A stretch of 64,000 nucleotides of DNA from NCBI GenBank assembly GCA_905221605.1, contig CAJNDS010002146.1, positions 1,369,573 to 1,433,572 of the forward strand. The letters run 5' to 3'. A model generated the notes under the pieces. It was given only the letters and a program-made list of their open reading frames with translations. It was not told where the DNA came from and did not search any database. Below, piece by piece: positions 10,194 through 19,919 of the stretch (within the stretch, counting starts at the first letter, position 1; the number at the start of each line of letters is the position of its first letter). This DNA is from Symbiodinium natans (lineage: Eukaryota > Sar > Dinophyceae > Suessiales > Symbiodiniaceae). The position numbers and the translations under genes were made by a program.

Positions 10194-10929
10194 CCTGATC
10201 CGAGATCTGGGCCGTAGTGTGCCAGGGCCCACCTCAGCAACAGGTGGCGGTGGTCGGTCTTGATGTTGGAGGCCCTAAACCCTAAACCCTAAACCCTGAA
10301 CCCCAAACCCTAATCCCTGAACCACGAAAAAAACCCTAATCCCTAAACCCCTAAGCCCCTAAACTACAACCGATCTGCAGCGTTCCGAACTTAGCACTGA
10401 TCAAGCAAGCTGCGAAACCGATCCAGTTGACCACGCCGCCCTGCAGCGTAGTCGTCTGTGTCAAAATACTTGGAGGCTGAAACCCTAAACCCTAAACCCT
10501 AAACCCTAAACCCTAAACCGTAAACCCTAAACCCTAAACCCTAAACCCTAAACCCTAAACCCTAAACCCTAAACCCTAAACCCTAACCCTAAACCCTAAA
10601 CCCTATAGCGGTGCGACAGGCTCTCCATGCCCTCAGCCCAATCTTTTGGCTGAGGCACGTTGCCATTGAACACGCTCTGGTGTTGGAGACAGTGAGGGAG
10701 ACATTCTGCCACTGGCCGATCAGGTGCAATAAGGTTGGGGTTTAGGGTTTAGGGTTTAGGGTTTAGGGTTAGGGTGTAGGTTTAGGGTTAGGGTTTAGGG
10801 TTTAGGGTTGAGGGTTTAGGGTTTAGGGTTTAGGGTTTAGGGTTCTTTGCAACCGTACTGCTTGTGCTGACGAATGCAACTGGCCTGCATACACTTCCTG
10901 AGCATGGAGGGATGCACTCCGGCACAAAC
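10194..10929 (-). CDS. Four-exon gene segment with telomere-repeat introns
   Basis: Minus-strand exons 10929-10854, 10711-10602, 10468-10398 and 10274-10194 join in phase. Exon 1 ends TAC-G/GTTGC and exon 2 starts CCAG/TG-GCA, so G plus TG completes a Val codon. Exon 2 ends AGG/GTTTAG. Exon 3 starts CCAAG/TAT and ends GAT-CA/GTGCTAAG. Exon 4 starts TTTAG/G-GCC, so CA plus G gives Gln. Peptides: HQSVFNGNVPQPKDWAEG (exon 2), YFDTDDYAAGRRGQLDRF (exon 3) and IKTDHRHLLLRWALAHYG (exon 4). Introns 1-3 are mostly heptamer; intron 2 is almost pure TTTAGGG from donor to acceptor. Exon 1 is open in two frames and is the weakest. Protein family not recognised; both gene ends are missing. Confidence 0.6.
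10476..10605 (-). repeat. (CCCTAAA)n array, reads TTTAGGG on the minus strand; candidate intron
   Basis: About 17 near-perfect units. On the minus strand the array begins GTTTAGGG directly after one exon-like island (ending 10602) and ends TTTCAG just before the next (from 10468-10475). It is the clearest case of an intron made almost wholly of telomere repeat. Confidence 0.9.
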
Positions 10930-11159
10930 CTGGACTATTCATCTTGTCAGTCAACATGACCCATGCAAGCAGGCCTCAAAGAGCGAACTTCGAAGGCTCC
11001 CCAGACTCGAAAAAGAAGCTTTACCTAGAAGCTTACCTCCCCCAAGTCCGGGGATTAGGAAAGAAGGGTTTAGGGTTTAGGGTTTAGGGTTTTGGGTTTA
11101 GGGTACCCCTGTGCTTTGGGGACACTTAATTGGTGGAGGTTTCAGACCTGATGTGGGGG

Positions 11160-11700
11160 GAAGGGGGGGAGGGGAGGGGGTTCATTCTAAACCCTCTAAA
11201 TCCTAGACGTTACAACTCAGAATGCCTGAATTCAAGCCCAAGCAGGGCACCTAAATCCTACGAAGCCCTCTAAATCCTAACTAAAACCTAAGCCCATAAC
11301 ACTAAAACCCTAAACCCTAGATTCCTAAACAACCTACACCCAAACACCTTCACAAAAATGCAACTCTAAAACCCTGAAACCTAAAACCCCAAAAGCCCTA
11401 AAATCCTTAAACCCGAAAACTCTAAGCCCCTGAAGCCCCAAAACCCTGAACCCCTTAATCCTTAAGACCCTAAAGCCCGATAACCCTGAAAGCCTAAAAC
11501 CCTAGAGCCCCTAACCTGTAAAACTCTAAAACCCAACAACCCTAGTGCCCTAAAATTCATACACCTTTAACCCGTAAGACCCTTTTAAACCTAAAACCCC
11601 TACAGTCCTAAAACCCTTAAAGCCTAAAACCCTCAAAGCCTAAAACCCTTAACCCCGAAAACCCTAAAACCCTAAGCCCTAAAACCTTAGACCCTAAACC
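11160..11700. repeat. Degenerate CCCTAAAA (octamer-like) tract
   Basis: About 500 bp of diverged telomere-type repeat in which CCCTAAAA and CCTAAAAC predominate, after a GGGGA-rich stretch. Looks like an old or alternatively expanded tract. No coding. Confidence 0.75.
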
Positions 11701-11729
11701 CTAAAACACTAAAGCACTAAAAACCCAAC

Positions 11730-11819
11730 CGTTGCAGACATGGAGCTGCTTGAAGCCAGCCAAGGTCTCCGCTGCCGCGGGTGCCAGCGCCTGCACCCCC
11801 ACATCTTTTCGGGATGTGG
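11730..11819 (-). CDS. Candidate exon, Ala-rich helix
   Basis: The minus strand from CCGAAG reads DVGVQALAPAAAETLAGF then KQLHVCN and ends AACG/GTTGGG. It may lie upstream of the four-exon segment at 10194-10929 on the same strand, but the linking phase depends on which frame exon 10929-10854 uses. Confidence 0.5.
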
Positions 11820-11829
11820 CTTCGGGGCT

Positions 11830-12750
11830 TAAAGGGTTAAGGGTTTAGGGTTGAGGGTTTAGGGTTTAGGGTTTACGGTTTAGGGCGTGGGTTTTAGGAT
11901 CTAGGGTTTAGGGTTTAGAGAGGTTTCGCGGTTAAGGATCAAGGGTTTAGGGGTCTAGAGCACACTTAGGGTAGCCATCTTAGGGCAAAAGCACATCACG
12001 GCCCTCAGCCGGTAATTGCCGTTCACGGGATTCAGTATCCTTCGTGGATGGATGCAATAGATTTCGGTGAGACCCCGAACCCTAAACCCTAAATCTTAGG
12101 GCAGTTCCATGGTCCCTAATATGAGCCCTTAAATGGGGACCCTTTGGATACCCCCCCCCCCCCATACTTCAGAGCCCTTCAAAGCCCCCTAAACCCCAAA
12201 CCCTATAAGCCCTAAGCACTAAACCCTAAACCCTAAACCCTAAACCCTAAACCCTACACCCTAAACCCTAAACCCTAAACCCTAAACCCTAAAGCCCTAA
12301 ACCCCAAACCCTATAAGCCCTAAGCCCTAAACCCCAAAGCCCAAACCCTATAAGCCCTAAGCCCTGAACCCTAAAGCCCTAAACCCCGGTTCCAACACTT
12401 CAGACAGACCCGGGGCCTGGAGGCTTGGGGGCGGGCCTTTGGGCTTTATAGGGCCTCAGGGTTTAGGGTTTTAGGGTTTTAGGGCTTGAGGGTTTTAGGG
12501 TTTTAGGGTTTTCAGGATTTTGGAGTTTTAGGGTTTTAGGGCCTCAGGGTCAAAGGAAAACAGGGTTTATCGACTAGGGCTTCAGGAGTTTAGGGTTTTG
12601 GGGCTTGAGGCCTTTAGGGTTTTAGGGTTCAGGGCTTTAGGGCTTTGGGGGTTTCAGGGCTTTAGGGTTTTAGAGCTTCAGGGTTTCGGGTTTCAGGGCT
12701 TTAGGGCTTCAGGCTCTTAGGGTTTTAGGCTCGCAGAGTTTAGGGCTTAG
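11830..12750. repeat. Mixed telomere-type tracts with TTTTAGGG octamer run
   Basis: CCCTAAA arrays at about 12220-12390, then a TTTTAGGG/TTTCAG-rich degenerate tract at 12460-12740. A partial element with TCTTAGGGCAGTTCCATGG begins near 12094. No exon-like island identified. Confidence 0.65.
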
Positions 12751-12774
12751 GGGACGCCGGGACTCAGTGCCAAC

Positions 12775-12827
12775 CCCACGCAGCCTCGAGGCCGACTTCA
12801 CCATCCCCATCCAGGTCCAAACTCCGC
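12775..12827 (-). CDS. Candidate exon with EF-hand calcium loop
   Basis: The minus strand starts after TGCGCAG and reads RSLDLDGDGEVGLEAAW, ending G/GTTGG. The run D-L-D-G-D-G-E-V-G matches the first nine positions of a canonical EF-hand loop (D at 1, 3 and 5, G at 6, hydrophobic at 8). The loop continues in frame across the next intron or in LEA. Calcium binding is the expected role of the family; the rest of the protein is unseen. Confidence 0.55.
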
Positions 12828-12949
12828 CTGCGCAGGAGTTGAGTTTTTAAGGTTCGGGGTTTAGGGTTTAGGGTTTAGGGTTTAGGGTTTCGGGTTTAGG
12901 GTTTCGGGTTTAGAGTTTAGGGCTTAAAATTAGGGCTTTAGTCCTTGGC

Positions 12950-13042
12950 GAGTTCAAAACTCCCCGCAAAGGCTGTGCCATGACGATCTCATCTGCCCAG
13001 CTTGCTGTGTACTCGTCCTTGTCCTGGTGCCACCGCAACTTC
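12950..13042 (-). CDS. Candidate exon, charged/Trp-rich
   Basis: The minus strand reads LRWHQDKDEYTASWADEI then VMAQPLRG. The high third-position GC and natural composition support this frame. Canonical GT donors with consistent phase would fit a neighbouring frame better, so the exact joining to the islands at 12775 and 13213 is unresolved. Confidence 0.5.
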
Positions 13043-13212
13043 ACCAAACCCCAAACCCCAAACCCCAAACCCTGAACCCTGAACCCTGAACCCTAAACCC
13101 TAAACCCTAAACCCTAAACCCTAAACCCTTGGGAAGGCTGCAGGGCATAGGCTTCGTCGTGCGAATCCTCTCGACAGCCATTTAGTCGACCACATGACCA
13201 CACCTCTGTAGA

Positions 13213-13362
13213 CAGTGAGGGGGTTTAGGGTTTAGGGTTTAGGGTTTAGGGTTTAGGGGCAAACCTGGCCGGTGGCATCTCTGATGGCAAGCACCGAGGG
13301 CGCTTCAAAGAGCTTGATGCCATCCAGCTGCAAGCCTCGGCCGCCCTGAGGCTCAACTTCTT
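13213..13362 (-). CDS. Two candidate exons joined by a 50-nt CCCTAAA intron
   Basis: The minus exon 13362-13265 follows TTCAG and reads GLQLDGIKLFEAPSVLAI then RDATGQ, ending CAG/GTTTGC. The next 50 bases are five CCCTAAA units plus CCCTCACTGTCTACAGAG, and the frame resumes as VWSCGRLNGCREDSHDE. The only in-phase continuation uses the AG just before GTGTGG. The intron therefore runs about 13264-13213 and is one of the shortest here. The downstream exon (about 13131-13212, ending CCCAAGG/GTTTAG) extends left of this feature. Confidence 0.55.
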
Positions 13363-13499
13363 CTGAACCCTAAACCCTAAACCCTAAACCCTAAAACCTA
13401 AACCCCAAACCCCAAACCCTAAACCCTAAACCCTAAACCTCTGGCTGCTGGCCCTACTCAGCTGAGCATTTCGTCACGCCACTGACAGCGGGTGCTCTC

Positions 13500-14220
13500 G
13501 CTGATTCCTGACGTTTCCAGATGTACGTAATAAATCCTATTAAAAGACCTATTAATAATACGGGCCAGTTAATAAGACGTCTTTTGGCCCGTCACAATAT
13601 TAGTATTTCCTACATAATATAACTACTGAGCGAAGCGTGAATAGAATGATAAAAGGAAGAAAGAATAGAAAGAGAAGAGAGCGAACTAAACCTGTCCAAC
13701 ATTACGGGCTCCAACTATAGGATTGGTAACAGGATTTCCAAGAGAAGTGAACGGTTTTTGAATAGAATTATACGTCCCGAAGGCTTTTATTAAGGTTTTC
13801 CAAGGACTCATTCATTCTGGATTCATTTCCAGGTCTAATAGTTGGTTTAGTTCACTCCCTGGTTGGTCTAGCGAATCAAGAAAACCTCAAGCTCAGGGAC
13901 GCACTCACTACGCTCATTCATCAGCTGCCACGCCACACCCGCCCATATGGGGGTTTACGAAAATACGGAGCCCCTAATGTAGCACCCCAAATAGTAGGAT
14001 TCCCTTATAATAAGGACCTCGACAAGGTACCCCGAACTTCGGAAAGCCCCATGAACCTTAAGCTTTCAACTATGGTAGGATCATATATAACGCAAAAGGT
14101 TAAAGGTTACCTACTCAGCTACTAAGTATACGAAAACGTAGCGAGTTCACTGTCATGGGTTTTTGGACCTGGGGTATAGGCCACCTCAGGATAACACTTC
14201 TTTCCTAATGCAGTCGAGTG
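13500..14220. other. AT-rich, repeat-poor block with inverted-repeat pieces
   Basis: Contains an AT-rich palindromic segment at about 13520-13625 (ACGGGCCA opposite TTTTGGCCCGT) and no telomere-type tract for about 700 bp. I see no convincing gene. Confidence 0.5.
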
Positions 14221-14317
14221 GACCTCAACCCTGAACCTTGAATCCTCCTAAACCCTGAACCCTCCATACCCTGAACCCTCCTAAACCCTGAACCCTCCTA
14301 AACCCTAAACCCTAAAC

Positions 14318-14454
14318 TCTTAGGGTAGTTACATGGTCCGTTAGCATGGGCCCTTAAAAGGGGACCCCCTTATATACCCTCTACAACCCAAGAACCCAGA
14401 ACCCTGTAAAGGAGGCAAGGGACCATATTCAGGGCCCATATAATTACCCTTTGA
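14318..14454. mobile_element. MITE-like element, TCTTAGGGTAGTTACATGG family
   Basis: About 137 bp with inverted ends: TCTTAGGGTAGTTACATGGTCC at left, and at right GGGCCCATATAATTACCCTTTGA. Interior TTATATACCCTC and AGGAGGCAAGGGACC repeat the ends imperfectly. Relatives lie at 12094, 23746, 53876 and 61157. Confidence 0.75.
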
Positions 14455-14564
14455 TAAACCCTAAACCCTCCTAAACCCTAAACCCTCCTAAACCCTAAAC
14501 CCTAAACCCTAAACCCTAAACCCTAAACCCTAACACCCTAACACCCTAACACCCTAACACCCCG

Positions 14565-14650
14565 CAAGCATTCAATTGCGTGCTGGGGCGAACCAAAGGG
14601 AGACGAAGTCGAGCTGGACGGCGGCCTGTGTCGAGGCATAGCTTGAAGCC
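14565..14650. CDS. Candidate exon, strand ambiguous
   Basis: Open on plus (LRAGANQRETKSSWTAACVE) and on minus (QAMPRHRPPSSSTSSPFG). Bounded by CCCTAACAC units and TTTAGGG. Confidence 0.3.
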
Positions 14651-14863
14651 TTGGGGTTTAGGGGTTTTAGGGTTGAGGGGTTCTAGGGTTTAGGGTTGCG
14701 GGTTAGGGTTTGAGGTTTTAGGGGTTGTGGGTTTAGGGTGTTCCAGAGGGTCTACCAGAAACTCTCCCAAAGCAAAACCCGAAAGCCTAAACCCCAAACC
14801 CTCCCCTAAGCCAGACCCTAAACCCTAAACTCTGAACCCTAAACCCTAAACCCTAAAGTGCAG

Positions 14864-14950
14864 CAAGGCCTTGGAACAATAGCGCTTGAGCGCCGCTTGG
14901 GAAACCGACGAGCCTTGGCGAGCGGCAGGGATTCAGGCGGGTCCTGGTGG
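14864..14950 (+). CDS. Candidate exon, AG and GT bounded
   Basis: After AAGTGCAG the plus strand reads QGLGTIALERRLGNRR then ALASGRDSGGSWW and ends TGG/GTAGTT. Function unknown. Confidence 0.5.
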
Positions 14951-15529
14951 GTAGTTTACGTAATTTGGGTCCTTACTTGGGGTCCCCGATAGAGTACGGG
15001 ACCCGTATAAAGAAGGAAACCCGAAACCCTAAATCTTAACTCTAAACTCCCAAACCCTAAACCGTAAACCCTAAATCCCAAACCCTAAATTTAAAGAGCT
15101 ATCTGGAGGTCTTGAGGGGAGCTCCGGAGGGGCCCTGGAGGCTTTCAAGGGGATGTTTGGGGTCGTAGTAGGGGAGTGTAGGGTTTAGGGTTTAGGGTTT
15201 ATGGCTTGGGGTATAGGGTTTAGGGGCTAGGGGTTGATGGCTTGGTGTGGGCGTACAGAGGTTTAAAGTTTGGGGTTCTGTGGGGGATTTCGGAGATTAG
15301 GGTTTAGGGTTTAGGGTGCGGCGCCAGCTGGAAGTTTCGAGCTTGTCGACCGGGAGTCCGGACCTTAAACTCTAAATCCTAGAGCCCTCCCAAACATAAT
15401 GCACCAAAATGAGTCCCTAAATCCTCAACCCTAAAGCCAAAAAAACCCTAAACCCTAAACCCTAGACCCCAGACCCTAGACCCTAAACCCTAAACCCTAA
15501 ACCCTAAAACCAAAACAAGAACAGCCTCA

Positions 15530-15598
15530 AAAAGGACCCCGTGAGGTCGAGGCGGTTCTCCGGGTCCAGCTTGGTGCGCCAGGCCCGCACCACCGTGC
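15530..15598 (-). CDS. Candidate exon with AWR-x-x-LD motif
   Basis: The minus strand after CCTCTGAG reads TVVRAWRTKLDPENRL then DLTGSFLRL. Shares the AWR/LD spacing with islands at 1030, 30505 and 32095; possibly the entering helix and start of an EF-hand-like unit. Confidence 0.5.
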
Positions 15599-15802
15599 CT
15601 CAGAGGGGTTCGGGGGTTTAGGGTTTAGGGTTTAGGGTTTAGGGTTTAGGGTTTAGGGTTTAGGGTTTAGGGTTTAGGGTTTAGGGTCTGCTAACAAACA
15701 GTATAAGGTTTAGGGTTAGCAGGTTTGACGGGCTGAGAGGCCGATGGGCTGAGGGGATTTGGGTGTTTCGGCATGTGAGTTTAGAGGTCTAGGGGTGCAG
15801 AG

Positions 15803-16115
15803 GTTTAGGGTTTAGGGTTTAGGGTTTCGGGTTTGGGGTTAGGGTTTTAGGGTTCAGGGTTTAGGGTTTAGGGTTCAGGGTTTAGGAATTCGGGTATTCC
15901 TTGTAGGGCTTAGGCTTCGGAGATGTTGCAGGGTGTAGGGCTGTAGAGGTGCAAACCCCTACAGCCCTACACCCTGCAACATCTCCGAAGCCTAAACCGC
16001 CTAAACCCTACAAGGTATACCCTAATTCCTAAACCCTAAACCCTAAACCCTAAACCCGAAACCCTAAACCCTAAACCCAAACCCCAAAACCCCAACTCCA
16101 AACCCTAAACCCTAA
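15803..16115. repeat. Long imperfect inverted duplication (hairpin) around 15953
   Basis: The left arm reads inward through TTCGGAGATGTTGCAGGGTG and the right arm is its inverse, CACCCTGCAACATCTCCGAA. The unique arms are about 70 bp with few mismatches around a loop of about 4-7 bases. Outside them, TTTAGGG repeats on the left mirror CCCTAAA repeats on the right. Looks like a recent inverted duplication or fold-back. Confidence 0.85.
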
Positions 16116-16135
16116 ACCCGCAGCCCATCCCTGGC

Positions 16136-16225
16136 TCCAACTCTGAGGCGGCGCGCCGCAGATGTCCTTCAAGTGTGTAAGGAACAGATCCTGAGGCACC
16201 CGGCAGCGACCTTCAACCCCAACAC
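16136..16225. CDS. Candidate exon, strand ambiguous
   Basis: Plus: AADVLQVCKEQILRHPAA after CCGCAG. Minus: VPQDLFLTHLKDICGAP, ending GCGG/GTTTAG. Both read like protein; the minus donor is array-supplied. Confidence 0.45.
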
Positions 16226-16627
16226 CTTTTGACCCCTTTAAGGTTTAGGGTTTAGGGTTTTAGGGTTTAGGTTTTAGGGTTTAGGGTTTAGGGTTTAGGT
16301 TTGGAGTGTTAGGGTTTCGGGTTTAAGGTTTAGGGTTTAGGGTTAACCCTGAAACCCTGCGCCCGTACGATCCCCGACGCCCTCGACACCCTAAACCCTC
16401 TTCCACCAAGGAGTTGGAGGATTGGGATTCAGGGTTTTTTAGGTTTTAGGGTTTAGGGCTTAGGGCTAAAAACTTAGGGTTTAGGTCTTAGAGTGCTTCA
16501 GCTTTTAGTACTCGTAAACCGCCAGCCAGGCCCATAAACTTCTAGAGTCCTGGCCCCCGATGACAAGGAAAACCCTAAACCCCAAACCCTAACCCTAAAA
16601 CCCCGAACCCTAAACCCTAAAAGCTAA

Positions 16628-16735
16628 ACCGTAAACCCAAGAAGAAGCGGAGGCGGTCTCCTTCATCTGCCTCTCCCGTCGCCGTACGGCCTGACGATCC
16701 AAGTATGGGCCCTCAATTTGTTTGCGGCTTAGGGT
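16628..16735. CDS. Candidate exon, strand ambiguous
   Basis: Plus begins PKKKRRRSPSSASPVAV, which resembles a basic nuclear-localisation run plus an SP-rich stretch. Minus reads EGPYLDRQAVRRRERQMK. Strand undecided. Confidence 0.35.
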
Positions 16736-17227
16736 TTAGGGTTTAGGGCTTAGGGCCCTTGTTATATAACCCTTGTAATGTCGGACCTGCTTTAATGATG
16801 TAACCCCCCCCCCCCTCCCAAACAGTCGAGGACCCTGAATAAAAAACACCAAAACAGTCAGGCAGGGAAGGGTCAGGAGATGGAACCAGATCTCAAACTA
16901 AGAACTTGGAGCCCAAAAACCATTAAAAAAAAAAAAAGTCACGGCCCGAAAACTTTTCATTCTAGTGTACCCCCAAAACAAAGGGCCAACAATAGCATCC
17001 CCCTGGAATATTGTGGGTGCAACATGATAGGCCATACAGAGTCAGGGCTCATGCTTCGGATCCCCTGAAACCAGTTTAAACCCTAAACCCTAAACCCTAA
17101 ACCCTAAACCCTAAACCCTAAACCCTAAGGGACGATGCCAGGGGCCCGTAGTCCCGACCTTAGAAGGTTGAGGGTTTGGGGCTTCACTGTGGTTTCTAGA
17201 ACCCTGAGCCCTAAGCCCTAAGCCCTA

Positions 17228-17545
17228 AACCCGAAACGAGGATTTCGCGCAGAATTCGAGCATCGGAGCTTTGAGGACTTTGGGCATGACAAACCCCAGA
17301 AAAACCCATCATGTGGAGCGCTCAACAGAAGCCAGGCTGCCCAGTAACCAAGGCTTAACAAGGGTGCTTTTTTTTGCTTAAAGGGGTTTAGAAGGGAACC
17401 TAAACCCCCCAAAAAGGGAATAAGGGTACTACTGGACATCCCAGGAAGGGCTACTTTAAAGAAAGGAGGCCTGGCAGCTCGGTCCATCCGCCAGAGGCTT
17501 ATGCCCCTACACCCTTCTTTTGGAGTGAGGATACAATAATCAGGA
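17228..17545 (+). CDS. Two-exon segment interrupted by an introner-like element
   Basis: Exon 17228-17335 reads SSIGALRTLGMTNPRK then THHVERSTEA and ends GCC-AG. The element 17336-17444 is then removed as GC...AG, and G-AAG-GGC continues as KGYFKERRPGSSVHPP then EAYAPTPFFWSE. Of the other upstream frames, one joins to a frame that stops within five codons and one hits a stop in the upstream exon itself. The junction supports both the gene and the intron nature of the element. GC donors are common in dinoflagellates. Family not recognised. Confidence 0.6.
17332..17447 (+). mobile_element. Introner-like element, CTAGG(C/T)TGCCCAGTA family, copy 1
   Basis: Terminal sequences AGGCTGCCCAGTAACC and TACTACTGGACATCCCAG are imperfect inverted repeats, with interior CAAGGCTTAACAAGGG, TTTGCTTAAAGGGG and AAAAAGGGAATAAGGG. 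As an intron (17336-17444, 109 nt, GC-AG) it keeps the flanking frame open. Copies: 19324-19452, 42098-42218, 50719-50831, 53763-53847 (partial) and 58211-58299 (reverse). Confidence 0.8.
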
Positions 17546-18424
17546 GGAAACAGAAGCCCTAAACCCTAAACCTCAAACAAAAAACACTCGAAAAACTGGG
17601 CCAGGGCCGGGAGAGGAAGTTTTGCAGGTATATGTTGCTGAGTCCACGCTGTAGTTGTTTCGGGACCGGGTTTAAAGCACTAAGCAACACAGAGGTTGCG
17701 CACACCTTGTCACCCTAAACCCTAAACCCCAAACCCTAAACCCTTCTTGCGGGCAACAAGAGTCGTCCTCGGCCCCCGACAGGGGAATCCTCACCCACAG
17801 GCCCTGTAATCCTGAACCTCAAAGCCTTATAACCATAAACCGGAAGCCCTGAATTCCGTGAAGCTCTAAGCCGCGAAACCCTACACCCTAAACCCTAAGC
17901 GCTAAACTTTCATCCCGACACCCCAGACCCTGAATCCTGCAAGCCTGTAATATGAGTCCCTAGAGCCTGAGGGTAACACTTGAACCCTCATCTGAGAATT
18001 GCTACCTTTCCAATGATGCAGAAAGAGAAGACAGCTTGGTGCCCAAACTAGGGGGTAGGGCATACGCCCTCTTATCCTAAACTCTGAGAGCCTAAATCGT
18101 ATACCCTGCATCCCGCCCTCAAAGCCCTAAAGCCCTAAACCCTTCGAGGCCCTAAACCCTGCAGCGAGGTACCTACCCCTAAACCATGAACCCTAAACCC
18201 TAAACCCTGAACCCTAAACAAACCCTAAACCCTTTAGGGTAAACCCTCAACCTGAACCCTAAACCCTAAAGCCTAAAGCCTAAAGCCTAAACCCTGAACC
18301 CTAAACCCCAAAGCCTAAAGCCACACCCTAAACCCTAAACCCTGAACCCTAAACCCCAAACCCTGAACCCTAAACCCTAAACCCTAAACCCTAAGCCCTA
18401 AGCCCTAAACCCTAAACCTACCAG

Positions 18425-18505
18425 GTACTAGTCATGCCGAGGTGCCTTTTTCCACTTCCCGCGCCGCTCGCGCACCACGCCTGGAAGCGTCTCCTCGGAT
18501 TCTCG
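18425..18505 (-). CDS. Candidate exon, basic
   Basis: The minus strand is open in two frames; the preferred one reads RRRFQAWCASGAGSGKRHLG and ends CCTG/GTAGGT. The other reads TLPGVVRERRGKWKKAP but stops before any donor. Confidence 0.4.
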
Positions 18506-18815
18506 GTTTAGGGTTTAGGGTTTAGGGTTTAGGGTTTAGGGTTTAGGGCTTTTACTTTTCGAGTTTAAGGGGGGTGTGGGTTGCTTTAAGAATGGGGGAC
18601 CTCTGGGAGCACTGGAGAGATCATCCGGTTGGAACCCCCTCCCTTGCACTCCCTACAGTCTAGGGGCCGGGCTGTCGGGTCACAATAATCCCTGAACACT
18701 ACGTCCTGAACCCTCACACCTAAATCTTAAACCTAAAGCCTGAACCCTAAATCCTAAACCCAAGCCCTGAGCCCTAAACCCTAAACCCTAAACCCTAAAC
18801 CCTAAACCCCAAATC

Positions 18816-18896
18816 CGGGCCGTGGGGCAAAGGCGGACGCTTGCCAAGGCCTGGCACAAGGTGGACGATGCACAACATGGCACGAGTTCCTACAGC
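18816..18896 (+). CDS. Candidate exon with KAW-x-x-(V/L)D motif
   Basis: Plus reads RRTLAKAWHKVDDAQHG then TSSYSL. The spacing resembles the AWR-x-x-LD islands elsewhere. Confidence 0.4.
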
Positions 18897-19323
18897 CTTA
18901 ACCCTAGACACAAGTTGTAAATCACTGTTTAGGGTTTAGGGTTTGGGATTTAGGGTTTAGGGTTTAAGAACACAAAGACACAAAGACCCCAGTCAGTAAT
19001 CCCTTGGCCCTAAACACTCGTTACCCTGGGACTCTCATTGGCTTATAAGGGAACCTAGGGCCTACTCTGCGTCGACGACCCTAACCCCACGGTTCTGCAG
19101 CTCCACGGCCGTAGCTCAACAGGGTCTTGGGTTTAGGGTTGAGGGCATGATATGGATTTGGGTTTAAGGTTCATGGTGTAGGGTCTTACAGGATTTAGGG
19201 TTTGGGGTTTAGTGTATTTGAGGTTTAGGGGTTGAGGGTAGGCGTTAAGGCTGTTAAGGGGCATCTGGACCTCTCAACACCAAGCCCCGAAGGCAAGACC
19301 CGACATCTCGAACCCTATATACA

Positions 19324-19452
19324 CCTAGGTTGCCCAGCAACCTAGGATTAGAATGGGTGCCCGTGTTTGGCTTAAAGGGGGTGAATAGGGGAAGCCAAAC
19401 CCCCCCCCCCCCCAAAAAAAAAAAAAAAAACAAGGGAATAAGGGTATCCTAG
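19324..19452 (+). mobile_element. Introner-like element, copy 2 (GT form)
   Basis: Begins CCTAGGTTGCCCAGC and ends GGTATCCTAG. It carries GAATGGGTGCC, TTGGCTTAAAGGGGG and AAGGGAATAAGGG like copy 1, with long C and A homopolymers in the middle. The left terminus offers AG/GTTGCC. Confidence 0.7.
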
Positions 19453-19532
19453 ACACCCTGACCCCCCAAAACCCACTCAGACAGGCAGACACTTAAATTA
19501 GACACTCGACAAAAAAAGAACACAGCGTGCAG

Positions 19533-19630
19533 GGTGTGCTTGCTTGCTTGAAGTGAAGCGTGTTCATGTGGTGGCAAACCGACAGCCGAAAGAAGAGGCC
19601 CGAAACAAGATATCTAGGACCCTGCCTTGA
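19533..19630 (+). CDS. Candidate terminal exon (ends in TGA)
   Basis: After GTGCAG the plus strand reads CACLLEVKRVHVVANRQ then PKEEARNKISRTLP and TGA. Natural composition; protein unknown. Confidence 0.5.
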
Positions 19631-19919
19631 GTGCCTGAGGGTCGGAGCATCTGCGGCCGTACTTACTATATATATATATACATATACATGTATACATTTG
19701 TATATATGAAACTAACTTTTTGATTGATCTATGTGTTCGTGTGTCTGGCCCCCTAAACCCTAAACCCTAAATCCTAAACCCTAAACCCTAAACCCTAAAC
19801 CCTAAACTCTAAACCCTAAACCCTAAACCCTAAACCCTCAAAGCCAAAAGCTAAAAGCCCTGATCGACCATAACTTATAAATCAGGCTGAAGATGCTGGG
19901 GGATCAAAGACGAAGCCCC

